Origin: Candidatus Poribacteria bacterium
GTDB taxonomy: Bacteria > Poribacteria > WGA-4E > WGA-3G
Assembly: GCA_028818995.1 (NCBI GenBank)
Contig: JAPPMR010000978.1
Location: forward strand, 1 to 13,817
Reading direction: 5' to 3'
DNA: 13,817 nt
Shown: piece after piece, positions 1-5,452 of the stretch
Position numbering within the stretch: the stretch's first letter is position 1
How the letters are laid out: each line of letters opens with the position of its first letter
The notes under the pieces: generated by a model
Database searches by the model: none
What the model was told of the DNA's origin: nothing
What the model saw: only the letters and a program-made list of their open reading frames with translations
Made by a program: the position numbers and the translations under genes

Positions 1-127
1 TGATAACGTTGCGGATTACGCCACGAAGTTCAGCGGCAAGGTCACGCGAGATGATATTACGTAGTATAAAATAGCCTTCGGTTTCATATTGTGTTTTCTG
101 CTTGGTGGTCGGTTGCCATCGCTCCAT
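1..127 (-). CDS. Phytanoyl-CoA dioxygenase (PhyH) family protein, N-terminal fragment
   Basis: Only the first 42 codons lie in the window; the gene runs off the left edge. The minus-strand ATG is at 125-127. The encoded start is MERWQPTTKQKTQYETEGYF followed by ILRNIISRDLAAEL. A 'GY-(F/L)-hydrophobic-R-N/G-hydrophobic-(L/I)S' opening followed by a helix is the usual N-terminus of PhyH-type non-haem Fe(II)/2-oxoglutarate dioxygenases. An AAAGGA ribosome binding site lies 9 nt upstream of the ATG, which supports this start. The catalytic HxD...H residues would lie outside the window, so activity and substrate cannot be judged. The family identity rests on this short stretch alone. Confidence 0.6.
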   Translation of the reverse strand, partial: MERWQPTTKQKTQYETEGYFILRNIISRDLAAELRGVIRNVI

Positions 128-494
128 GAAAAGTTATCCTTTCTGTCTAAATTATACAAAATCTTTGTTAAATACAAAAAATTTAGGTTTTCTTTCAAAA
201 AATGTAAAAATTTTGTAACCACCTTTTATTTTTCAACGTAGTTTTTTTATAAGGTGTTTTAATGGTTGGAAACTACGCTGCTAAAGGTCTTGTCCGCATT
301 TCTCTTTCTTGAAAACATAAAATCTAATATTAATAGAGAAATTTCTTCTTTTGTATTCCTTCAAAAGCAATTTAGCAGATACTGAATACAATGTCAATTC
401 GTTTTAGAATTGACACCCTCGTGTTTCCACTTCACCTACTCAATCCGGTAAACGATTTATTCAATGTTTTGTAAACACAAATACGGAAAACGAA
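128..494. other. AT-rich divergent intergenic region
   Basis: This gene-free stretch separates the minus-strand dioxygenase from the plus-strand UvrC-like gene, so it should hold divergent promoters. It is rich in A and T runs. The one structured element seen is a perfect inverted repeat at 392-415, listed separately. No RNA gene or convincing small ORF was found. The 68-codon minus frame over 16-222 is in the wrong frame relative to the dioxygenase start and looks like chance. Confidence 0.5.
369..415. promoter_or_regulatory. Inverted repeat with divergent TTGACA boxes, possible promoter/operator
   Basis: TGTCAATTC (392-400) and GAATTGACA (407-415) form a perfect 9-bp inverted repeat around a 6-nt centre. 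Each arm contains TTGACA, the consensus -35 hexamer, pointing outward. On the minus strand TTGACA (397-392) is followed after exactly 17 nt by TAAATT (374-369), a 4/6 match to a -10 box, so a promoter for the leftward dioxygenase is plausible. On the plus strand no good -10 follows TTGACA (410-415). It could equally be an operator. It lies about 240 bp from the leftward start codon. Confidence 0.3.
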
Positions 495-1259
495 ATGCTA
501 ACGAAAGAAATGGTACAAGACATCCCGTCTGAACCAGGTGTCTACTTTTTTCATGGTGCCTCAGGGAAAATCCTGTACATTGGTAAGGCGAAATGTTTGC
601 GAAAACGGGTACGTTCCTACGTTCATAAAATCAAAAATCGCCGTTCCAAAATCAAACGTCTTATCAGATGGACAACTGCTGTTCATTATCAGGTTTGCCA
701 ATCGGAACAAGAAGCACTTTTCCTTGAATCGCGTTTAATTAAACAGCATCAACCATCCTATAACTCTGCTCTGAAGTATGGCACGCAAACATGGTATATT
801 CGGATAAATGTAGATGAAGATTATCCACGGCTTGAAAGAGTGCCAGAACCTCAAGCGGACAACGCGAGATATTTCGGTCCGTTATCAAGTCGCAGATGGA
901 CTGATGAGGCAATAGATGTTTTACAGCGGATTTTTATGGTTCGCACTTGTCAAGAAATGATAACACCGCTTGTGGGTTACCGGGCATGCCTCCAATACGA
1001 CATGAAACGTTGCTATGCGCCTTGCGCAGCACTCATCACTCGTGAACTTTACAGAGAAATGATAATGAATATCGTAAATTTGCTTGACGGAGAATATGAA
1101 AAAGTACAAGCGAACCTCGTAGCAAGACGTAACAGCGCATCCGCAATGCTTCAATTTGAACGGGCAGCTGCGATTCACAAGCAGCTGCAACGGATACAAA
1201 AAGTGTTTCCATTCCTTGATGCACACCGAGAGAACCAGAATAAATCCACTTATGGATAG
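495..1259 (+). CDS. Stand-alone UvrC N-terminal-half protein (GIY-YIG nuclease, Cho-like)
   Basis: A 254-residue protein matching the first half of the excinuclease subunit UvrC, which incises DNA 3' of a lesion. The GIY-YIG domain occupies roughly residues 10-95: PGVYFF (14-19), YIGKAK (28-33), conserved Arg near 40, Glu-78 in the FLESRLI segment and an N in PSYN (90). The next region carries cysteines C152, C165, C173 and C177 in the spacing that binds a [4Fe-4S] cluster in UvrC. A UVR-like helix (residues 218-236, QFERAAAIHKQL) follows. Full UvrC is about 600 residues; the RNase H-like 5' nuclease and HhH domains are absent, and after the TAG at 1257 nothing resembling them is seen. It is therefore either a Cho-type accessory nuclease or a fixed truncation. 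ATG 495 is chosen over ATG 510; the upstream SD is weak (GGA at 485-487). Confidence 0.85.
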   Translation: MLTKEMVQDIPSEPGVYFFHGASGKILYIGKAKCLRKRVRSYVHKIKNRRSKIKRLIRWTTAVHYQVCQSEQEALFLESRLIKQHQPSYNSALKYGTQTWYIRINVDEDYPRLERVPEPQADNARYFGPLSSRRWTDEAIDVLQRIFMVRTCQEMITPLVGYRACLQYDMKRCYAPCAALITRELYREMIMNIVNLLDGEYEKVQANLVARRNSASAMLQFERAAAIHKQLQRIQKVFPFLDAHRENQNKSTYG

Positions 1260-1334
1260 CAACATTCTGTAATAATAGACAAACTACATATTTAGACAGA
1301 GGCATTCAATTGTTGATTTTCCCATTTAATTGCA

Positions 1335-1401
1335 TTGTAGGAGGGAACTCCGATTCCCGACCATCATTGTGTTTGTCGCGATTCGGAGATCGCTCCTACA
1401 A
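1335..1401. repeat. Dispersed palindromic element, copy A
   Basis: Two 27-bp arms (1335-1361 and 1375-1401), bounded by TTGTAGGAG and CTCCTACAA, flank a 13-nt variable centre. The arms are inverted copies except at four positions. Those four differences are complementary swaps that let each arm fold locally: GGGAA/TTCCC around loop CTCCGA, and GCGAT/ATCGC around loop TCGGAG. The two loops are exact complements. A second copy is at 12942-13002. The element lies between the UvrC-like gene and the promoter at 1469. It also creates a spurious 60-codon ORF starting at 1330. Confidence 0.85.
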
Positions 1402-1468
1402 GAAGAAACTTATGTCGCATGTGCGATTACTGGAGAATTGAATGGCTCTGCATATTTAGAAAAAAGAT

Positions 1469-1497
1469 TTGACAGAAATATAATATTATGGTATTAT
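1469..1497 (+). promoter_or_regulatory. Near-consensus sigma-70 promoter for the first selenolipoprotein
   Basis: TTGACA (1469-1474) is followed by a 17-nt spacer and TATTAT (1492-1497), a 6/6 and 5/6 match. Transcription would start near 1504, giving a very short leader of about 25 nt that begins just upstream of the perfect SD AAGGAGG (1515-1521). This predicts strong, apparently unregulated expression of the gene at 1529. Confidence 0.75.
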
Positions 1498-1528
1498 GAT
1501 GTATGTAAATAACTAAGGAGGTTAAACG

Positions 1529-1912
1529 ATGTATATCGCGAGATTTACGCTGATTACTCTCGTTACCTTTGTATTCTTGATGGGTTGTGGTATGGTCGGT
1601 CAGCAAGCAGAAATGCCCGAAGAAACCACAATGGCTGCGGAAGAAAAACCGATGGATGAATTAGCGGTTCCAACGCCGGAAAAAGCTGCCTATCAGGAAG
1701 TGACACTTCAGGTGGAGGGCATGACATGAGGCGCGTGTCCCGCCGCAGTGCAGGATGCACTCAGTAAGGTCACAGGGGTCACAGAGGTCGTCAGTGTCGA
1801 CAGATCCACCAAGAAGGCTGTCGTAAAAGTTGAAAAGGGCAAAGTTAAAAACGATGCTCTGATTAAAGCTGTTGAAGCAGATCCACGCTTTACGGCAAGT
1901 GTTGTTAACTAA
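1529..1912 (+). CDS. HMA/MerP-like selenolipoprotein 1 (Sec at codon 67, UGA 1727-1729)
   Basis: A 127-residue protein if UGA 1727-1729 is read as selenocysteine; read as a stop, only a 66-residue fragment would be made. Residues 1-20 are a lipoprotein signal ending in FLMGC (lipid-anchored C20). A flexible Glu/Pro-rich linker runs to about residue 55. One heavy-metal-associated (ferredoxin-like) domain follows: EVTLQVEGMT-U-GACPAAV. In HMA domains (MerP, CopZ, Atx1) the motif is GMTCxxC and both Cys bind soft metals such as Hg(II) or Cu(I); here the first Cys is UGA. Sixty in-frame codons follow and complete the fold (VTGVTEVVSV, KAVVKV, ALIKAVEADPRF) before TAA. SD AAGGAGG lies 7 nt before ATG. 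The product would sit on the outer face of a membrane. Role inferred: metal capture or thiol-redox. A paralogue starts 151 bp downstream. An ordinary nonsense mutation is the alternative, made unlikely by the paralogue carrying the same UGA. Confidence 0.87.
1747..1761 (+). promoter_or_regulatory. Candidate bacterial SECIS element, selenolipoprotein 1
   Basis: AGTGCA (1747-1752), loop GGA (1753-1755) and TGCACT (1756-1761) form a perfect 6-bp hairpin inside the coding sequence. It starts 18 nt after the last base of UGA, and the loop starts with G, 24 nt after it. Bacterial SECIS elements are hairpins within about 40 nt downstream of UGA with a G at the first or second loop position, which SelB recognises. 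The tip resembles the E. coli fdhF SECIS as I remember it. The codons also encode conserved HMA residues (AVQDAL), so part of the conservation may be protein-driven. Confidence 0.7.
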
Positions 1913-1920
1913 CAGTTTGT

Positions 1921-1956
1921 AAGGGCGAGGTTTCTCGCCCTTCATCTGTTTATTTT
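1921..1956 (+). terminator. Rho-independent terminator after selenolipoprotein 1
   Basis: AAGGGCGAG (1921-1929), loop GTTT, CTCGCCCTT (1934-1942) is a perfect GC-rich 9-bp stem 8 nt after the TAA. It is followed by a T-rich tract (catctgtttatttt). It separates the two paralogous genes transcriptionally. Confidence 0.75.
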
Positions 1957-1984
1957 AAGCTATTGTCTAATATCCCATACATTG

Positions 1985-2012
1985 TTGGGGTAATGAAATG
2001 ATAAACTACAAT
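1985..2012 (+). promoter_or_regulatory. Possible promoter for the second selenolipoprotein
   Basis: TTGGGG (1985-1990), a 16-nt spacer and TACAAT (2007-2012; 5/6 match to TATAAT). The -35 match is weak. A promoter is expected here because the first gene is closed by a terminator at 1921-1956. The SD AGGGAG (2051-2056) precedes the ATG at 2064 by 7 nt. Confidence 0.35.
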
Positions 2013-2063
2013 ACATAAGAATACTCTTAAATATTGTGGTAAAGCTATTTAGGGAGTTTTCAA

Positions 2064-2489
2064 ATGCTAAATAAAGCGTTTATCTGCATTGTAATGCTGG
2101 CATTTGTCTTTGGGTGTGCTAACCAGCAAAAAGATACTGAAGAAAAACCAGCAGAAGAGACGCAACAAACTGAGACTGTAGAGCAGGCACAAGAAACTGA
2201 AACAGCAGAAGAGACGCAAGAAGTTGAAGCAACAGAAGAAGCACCACAAGGTGAACTTGCCGTTGCTGTTGAAGAAGTCAGTTTGACAGTTAATGGCATG
2301 ACGTGAGGCAACTGTGTCTCCGCAGTGCAGTCTGCACTCGCTCAGGTAACAGGTGTCACAGAGGTCGTCAGCGTTTCTCAAGCCGATAGTAAGGCTGTTG
2401 TGAAAGTGAAAAAAGGCGAAGTTAAAACTGACGCTTTGGTTCAAGCAGTTGAAGCGGATTCCCGTTTTACTGCCAAAGTGATTGAATAA
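2064..2489 (+). CDS. HMA/MerP-like selenolipoprotein 2 (Sec at codon 81, UGA 2304-2306)
   Basis: A 141-residue protein if UGA 2304-2306 encodes selenocysteine. Residues 1-18 form a lipoprotein signal ending in FVFGC (C18). Residues 21-68 are an unusually Glu/Thr/Gln-rich linker of near-repeats (ETAEETQEVEATEE), probably a disordered tether. The HMA domain follows: EVSLTVNGMT-U-GNCVSAV, then VTGVTEVVSV, KAVVKVKKGEV and AVEADSRFTAKVIE, ending at TAA 2487. The domain is about two-thirds identical to that of the upstream paralogue (48 of 70 positions by eye), while the linkers differ in length and composition. The UGA falls on the same motif residue, the first Cys of the GMTCxxC metal site. The duplication has therefore kept the UGA while neighbouring residues diverged (GACP versus GNCV), which argues for function. 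Location and role as for paralogue 1: envelope soft-metal binding or thiol redox, inferred only. Confidence 0.87.
2324..2338 (+). promoter_or_regulatory. Candidate bacterial SECIS element, selenolipoprotein 2
   Basis: AGTGCA (2324-2329), loop GTC (2330-2332), TGCACT (2333-2338). The stem is identical to that at 1747-1761 and sits at the same distance from its UGA (stem +18, loop +24 from the last UGA base). The loop differs (GTC versus GGA) but keeps G first. The tip UGCAGUCUGCA is one base short of UGCAGGUCUGCA in the E. coli fdhF SECIS as I remember it. Confidence 0.72.
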
Positions 2490-2567
2490 ATAAGGTTTGT
2501 ATATGGAGGTTTTTTCACACTTTCATTTACAAAAAACCTTTTTTTAACCCTATTATGATAATGTTTT

Positions 2568-2602
2568 AACCTCATGCGCTACTAAGCACATGAGGTTTTT
2601 TT
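2568..2602 (+). terminator. Rho-independent terminator after selenolipoprotein 2
   Basis: AACCTCATG (2568-2576) pairs with CATGAGGTT (2589-2597). An extra inner GCT/AGC pairing closes an ACTA loop, and T-rich sequence runs through 2602. A weaker GGTTTTTT/AAAAAACC hairpin (2508-2515/2531-2538) with seven T after it lies between the stop codon and this terminator and may act with it. Confidence 0.75.
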
Positions 2603-2807
2603 ACATCATACAGTTTCAACATAGTAATATTTTGTTTACGCCTGCTGCGCCACAGCATACGAAAGTGGTGAAAGGTGTTCCTGCAGAAGTTGGTATAAAA
2701 GAACCGCAATTCACACTTTTGCGAAGGATGGCACCGGTTGTAACAGAAGGGACTCGTTTTAATGGTCAAGTTATTATGTAGCAGCCGAATTTGCAGAAAT
2801 GTTAGTC

Positions 2808-3650
2808 ATGAAGCGTAAATTGGGTTTTCTTTTCTTTTTTCTCTGTCTTGGATGCGGAGATCGCGCCAATTTAGACCTGTTATACACCCTTACCGAACCA
2901 GTAGAAGTTTTTGACATCACGCCAGAAGTTCGGGAAAAACTAAAAGCATACCACTCGGTTTATTCAGATACAGCTGAACAATTAAAGATTGAGCAGAAAG
3001 CTTACTACAAGCGGTATATTGATGCGGAAGGCATCACAGTTGTAGGGCCCGATTTGCCAGATTGGTATTTTATAGAAGCGCGTAGAATTATTTTAGTCAT
3101 GACTTCTAAACGTCCTGAATTAAGGGAAACATTATCAGGGGACTTTTACATGATTATCCCCGACCCGTATCTCCCTTTTGATATAATACCAGAGGTGCGT
3201 GCAAGTGCAGTGGGCAAACCACGACCCTTTGCTGTTTGCAATACACATGTAAACCCAATACCAAAGTCAAAACAAGTTGTAGGATGGTGCGTTGGTCCTA
3301 TTTGGCAAGGTAATACCGAACTTTTTGCGCATGAGTTTGCACATGCACTTCATACCAGTATTCGTATTTTAGACTCTACTTTTGATGACAGACTCTACAG
3401 AGCATATGAAAATGCTGTTGAAGATAATCTATGGACTCTTCATTTATACGTGCTTGATAATTTAGCCTTCCCTTTTTCTGATTATTACAAAACAAACTAT
3501 AAAGAATATTGGGCAGAAGTCGTTAAATATTGGTTTCATAGGGTAGGACATGGACACTATTTTAAAACAAGCCAAGAATTCATAGAACATGACCCTCAAA
3601 TAGGTGAATTAATTTTAAAGTGGTTTCCTGAAGTGTCACTCTCTCAATAG
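2808..3650 (+). CDS. Putative lipoprotein with zinc-metalloprotease signature (HEFAH...EYWAE)
   Basis: A 280-residue protein starting MKRKLGFLFFFLCLGC, a short positively charged lipoprotein-type signal with C16 as likely lipid anchor. ATG 2808 is preferred to in-frame ATG 2799 because it gives a compact signal peptide; neither has a clear SD. At residues 175-179 LFAHEFAHALH holds the HExxH motif of zinc metallopeptidases (two His ligands and the catalytic Glu). About 55 residues later KEYWAEVVKYWF supplies Glu residues (233 and 237) suited to be the third zinc ligand, as in gluzincins. The middle (YMIIPDPYLPFDIIP, VVGWCVGPIW) is not a domain I can name. It probably acts on a protein or peptide in the envelope. 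The next gene is another exported protein 90 bp downstream with no SD of its own. The exact peptidase family is uncertain. Confidence 0.72.
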   Translation: MKRKLGFLFFFLCLGCGDRANLDLLYTLTEPVEVFDITPEVREKLKAYHSVYSDTAEQLKIEQKAYYKRYIDAEGITVVGPDLPDWYFIEARRIILVMTSKRPELRETLSGDFYMIIPDPYLPFDIIPEVRASAVGKPRPFAVCNTHVNPIPKSKQVVGWCVGPIWQGNTELFAHEFAHALHTSIRILDSTFDDRLYRAYENAVEDNLWTLHLYVLDNLAFPFSDYYKTNYKEYWAEVVKYWFHRVGHGHYFKTSQEFIEHDPQIGELILKWFPEVSLSQ

Positions 3651-3740
3651 AAATAAAACATATGTCCCAAATTTTATATAAACACTTTCTCAATCTAATT
3701 TGTTCACATTTGTAGATACTCAAGAACCTATTCATACAAA

Positions 3741-4940
3741 ATGAAGAAATATATCTTAGGATGCACGCTTATCATGACGTTAATGCAACCCATGCGCGGA
3801 TATGCGAAGGAAATTCCGCCTGTGTTTGAAAAAATCGATCCATATTTAGCTACTCCTGCTCAAGGACACCTCTACGGAATTCCAGTTGTCATTATGAGAT
3901 TTTTACCTACCACAGATGGTATCAATCTGGATGTTTCCAGAGCACCCGATTTTTGGGAATTAGGTGAAATTTCTTTAGAAGAACTCAAGGCAAGGATCGA
4001 TCTTTTTGACAAACGTGTAAAGTTTATGCTTGAAGAGGGAACTCGGTTCAGAGGTTATAAAAACTCTGCTGCTGTGCCTTCAATCGGTTATCGGGTGGTA
4101 GAATACATTACCGTGTATGAGCAAACGCCTCAAGGTCCGGTTACTGATCATTTAAAGGACGGGAGTCCTTTGTATTCGCCTGATTATCATAAAATTTTCA
4201 AGCGATTCAATATGGAACATTATGTTAATGATTTAGGTGTGAAAGAGATATGGATATGGATGGGTGGTGTGAATTCCGATTTTCCTTGTTATGACCCTGC
4301 CATCCATAAAACTGAAGATTTTAGGAACTGGTGGGAATCGAATATGTCAAGTCCCTTGACGGATGATATTTCCAACAGTAACCGAGATAACACCGACTTG
4401 CCTATCTACAATTCAACTTATACCGTCTATGGACAAAATTTCAGGAGGAGCCACGCTGAAGCGGTGCATAATCATGGACATCAGTTGGAAGCAATTTTGA
4501 GCCACGTCAACCATCTACAATTCGGAAATACGGATCTCTTTTGGAAAAAATTCGTTGGTCAAGATGAAAGCGGGGACTTTATTACTGGACGCGCAGGCTG
4601 GACACACATGCCACCGAATACGACAAAACACTACGATTATACTGAAACGATGACGCTCGTTGAAAGTGATATTGAAGATTGGACACCGGATAATAGTGGA
4701 ACAAAAAAATTAGTTAATGTTGATACTTATGGAAAATTGAAATATGCATGGCCAGATCCAGACCCTGACAAAATTGTTCAACGAATAGAGTCGCAGTGGT
4801 ATATCTACTGGATGCAGAATATGCCCGGACACAAAAACGGCATTCAGTATAAGAACAAAGAAATGACGAATTGGTGGGAATTTACTGCTGATTGGGATAA
4901 GGCAATATCAGAAGGTGTTGGTCTTGTCTCTAAAGATTAA
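3741..4940 (+). CDS. Secreted protein of unknown function with HNHGHQLE motif
   Basis: A 399-residue protein with a Sec signal peptide (MKKYILGCTLIMTLMQ... with probable cleavage after YA near residue 22). I do not recognise an established family. The mature protein is Trp/Tyr/His-rich, with segments that look conserved: EHYVNDLGVKEIWIW (159-173), TVYGQNFRRSHAEAVHNHGHQLEAIL (228-253), GWTHMPPNT (286-294) and YWMQNMPGHKNGI (356-368). The H243/H245/H247 cluster followed by E250, with H289 and H364 elsewhere, could form a metal site in an exported enzyme or carbohydrate-active protein; that is inference. No lipobox or transmembrane anchor follows the signal. It lies in the same orientation as the protease-like lipoprotein upstream, 90 bp away. 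Confidence 0.7.
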   Translation: MKKYILGCTLIMTLMQPMRGYAKEIPPVFEKIDPYLATPAQGHLYGIPVVIMRFLPTTDGINLDVSRAPDFWELGEISLEELKARIDLFDKRVKFMLEEGTRFRGYKNSAAVPSIGYRVVEYITVYEQTPQGPVTDHLKDGSPLYSPDYHKIFKRFNMEHYVNDLGVKEIWIWMGGVNSDFPCYDPAIHKTEDFRNWWESNMSSPLTDDISNSNRDNTDLPIYNSTYTVYGQNFRRSHAEAVHNHGHQLEAILSHVNHLQFGNTDLFWKKFVGQDESGDFITGRAGWTHMPPNTTKHYDYTETMTLVESDIEDWTPDNSGTKKLVNVDTYGKLKYAWPDPDPDKIVQRIESQWYIYWMQNMPGHKNGIQYKNKEMTNWWEFTADWDKAISEGVGLVSKD

Positions 4941-4998
4941 AAAAAATTGTAGGTTGGGTAGAGTGGAAAAGAGGTCATTTGAAGCCCGAATTTGCTTG

Positions 4999-5151
4999 AG
5001 TTCCGTAGGAACGATATGTTTATAGAAAACATGGTCAGACATTCTCATGAGCTCCGTAGGAGCGACATATAAGGTTGGACACATACCGCCTCTACGAGGC
5101 TCAAGAGTAGGTTAACCACGTATACTATAAACATACCGCCTCTACGAGGCT
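4999..5151. repeat. Four copies of a GTA-loop hairpin repeat
   Basis: Two direct copies (4999-5024, 5050-5071) and two inverted copies (5081-5101, about 5124-5151) share the plan AG-[5-bp stem]-GTA-[stem]-GA-ATGTTTATAG. On the common strand the stems are GTTCC/GGAAC, GCTCC/GGAGC and, twice, GCCTC/GAGGC. Both sides of the stem change together, so pairing is kept. The two inverted copies share 21 identical bases. Confidence 0.85.
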
Positions 5152-5297
5152 ATACACGCCCTAAAAACAAGATTAAATTCCTTAAATTGATGTCTATAGT
5201 GCGGTTTCTAACCACACCGGGCATTATTAGGAAAGAATCGAATTATTATTTTAATCTCCATCAAAACGCACCGTCAGATAATCTTTAGGACTGGTAT

Positions 5298-5352
5298 AGG
5301 CGCGTTTACAAACGCGCCTGTCTTTGGGTGATAAATCGGGCTTACAAAGCCC
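5298..5352. repeat. Two 'TTACAAA' hairpin repeats
   Basis: AGGCGCGTT/AACGCGCCT (5298-5306/5311-5319, loop TACA) and GGGCTT/AAGCCC (5338-5343/5347-5352, loop ACA), the second followed by TCCTACAAGA. Related hairpins occur at 13008-13022 (followed by TCCCACAACA) and at 13057-13076. Stems differ while pairing and the loop are kept. Confidence 0.75.
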
Positions 5353-5452
5353 TCCTACAAGAAAGATTAAACGCCAAATTGATACCTATGGTGCAATTAG
5401 AAACCGCGCCTACCAAGGGAAGACTGTTGAATTAACATTTGTGTGACATCAC

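Larger units (their letters stand above)
4941..5452. other. Gene-free region built from small hairpin repeats
   Basis: This 512-bp gap lies between two converging genes. No ORF in it looks coding. It holds at least three kinds of repeat: four GTA-loop hairpins (4999-5151), two 'TTACAAA' hairpins (5298-5319, 5338-5352), and an imperfect direct repeat (5167-5218 against 5357-5410) that includes the hairpin GTGcGGTTtctAACCaCAC. No clear T-tailed terminator is seen for either flanking gene, so the hairpins may serve as transcript ends. Nothing resembles a tRNA, a transposase or a CRISPR array. Confidence 0.7.

Noticed and set aside
1330..1512. 60-codon plus-strand ORF
   Set aside because: It is read straight through the palindromic element and the promoter, with no SD and no recognisable protein sequence.
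1257..1528. Continuation of UvrC beyond TAG 1257-1259 by frameshift or recoding
   Set aside because: No RNase H-like or HhH sequence is seen in any frame downstream; the region is non-coding and repeat-bearing.
2060..2444. Minus-strand ORFs (Ser/Cys- and Phe-rich) over the second selenolipoprotein
   Set aside because: They are antisense shadows of the Glu/Thr/Gln-rich linker; composition bias keeps the opposite frames open.
2590..2781. 63-codon plus-strand ORF
   Set aside because: It starts inside the terminator hairpin after selenolipoprotein 2, has no SD and matches no family I know. A decayed gene remnant in 2640-2780 cannot be excluded.
5081..5151. Two identical 21-bp repeats separated by 29 bp as a mini CRISPR array
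   Set aside because: Only two copies, each internally a hairpin and related to two inverted copies just upstream; no cas genes. They fit a palindromic repeat family.
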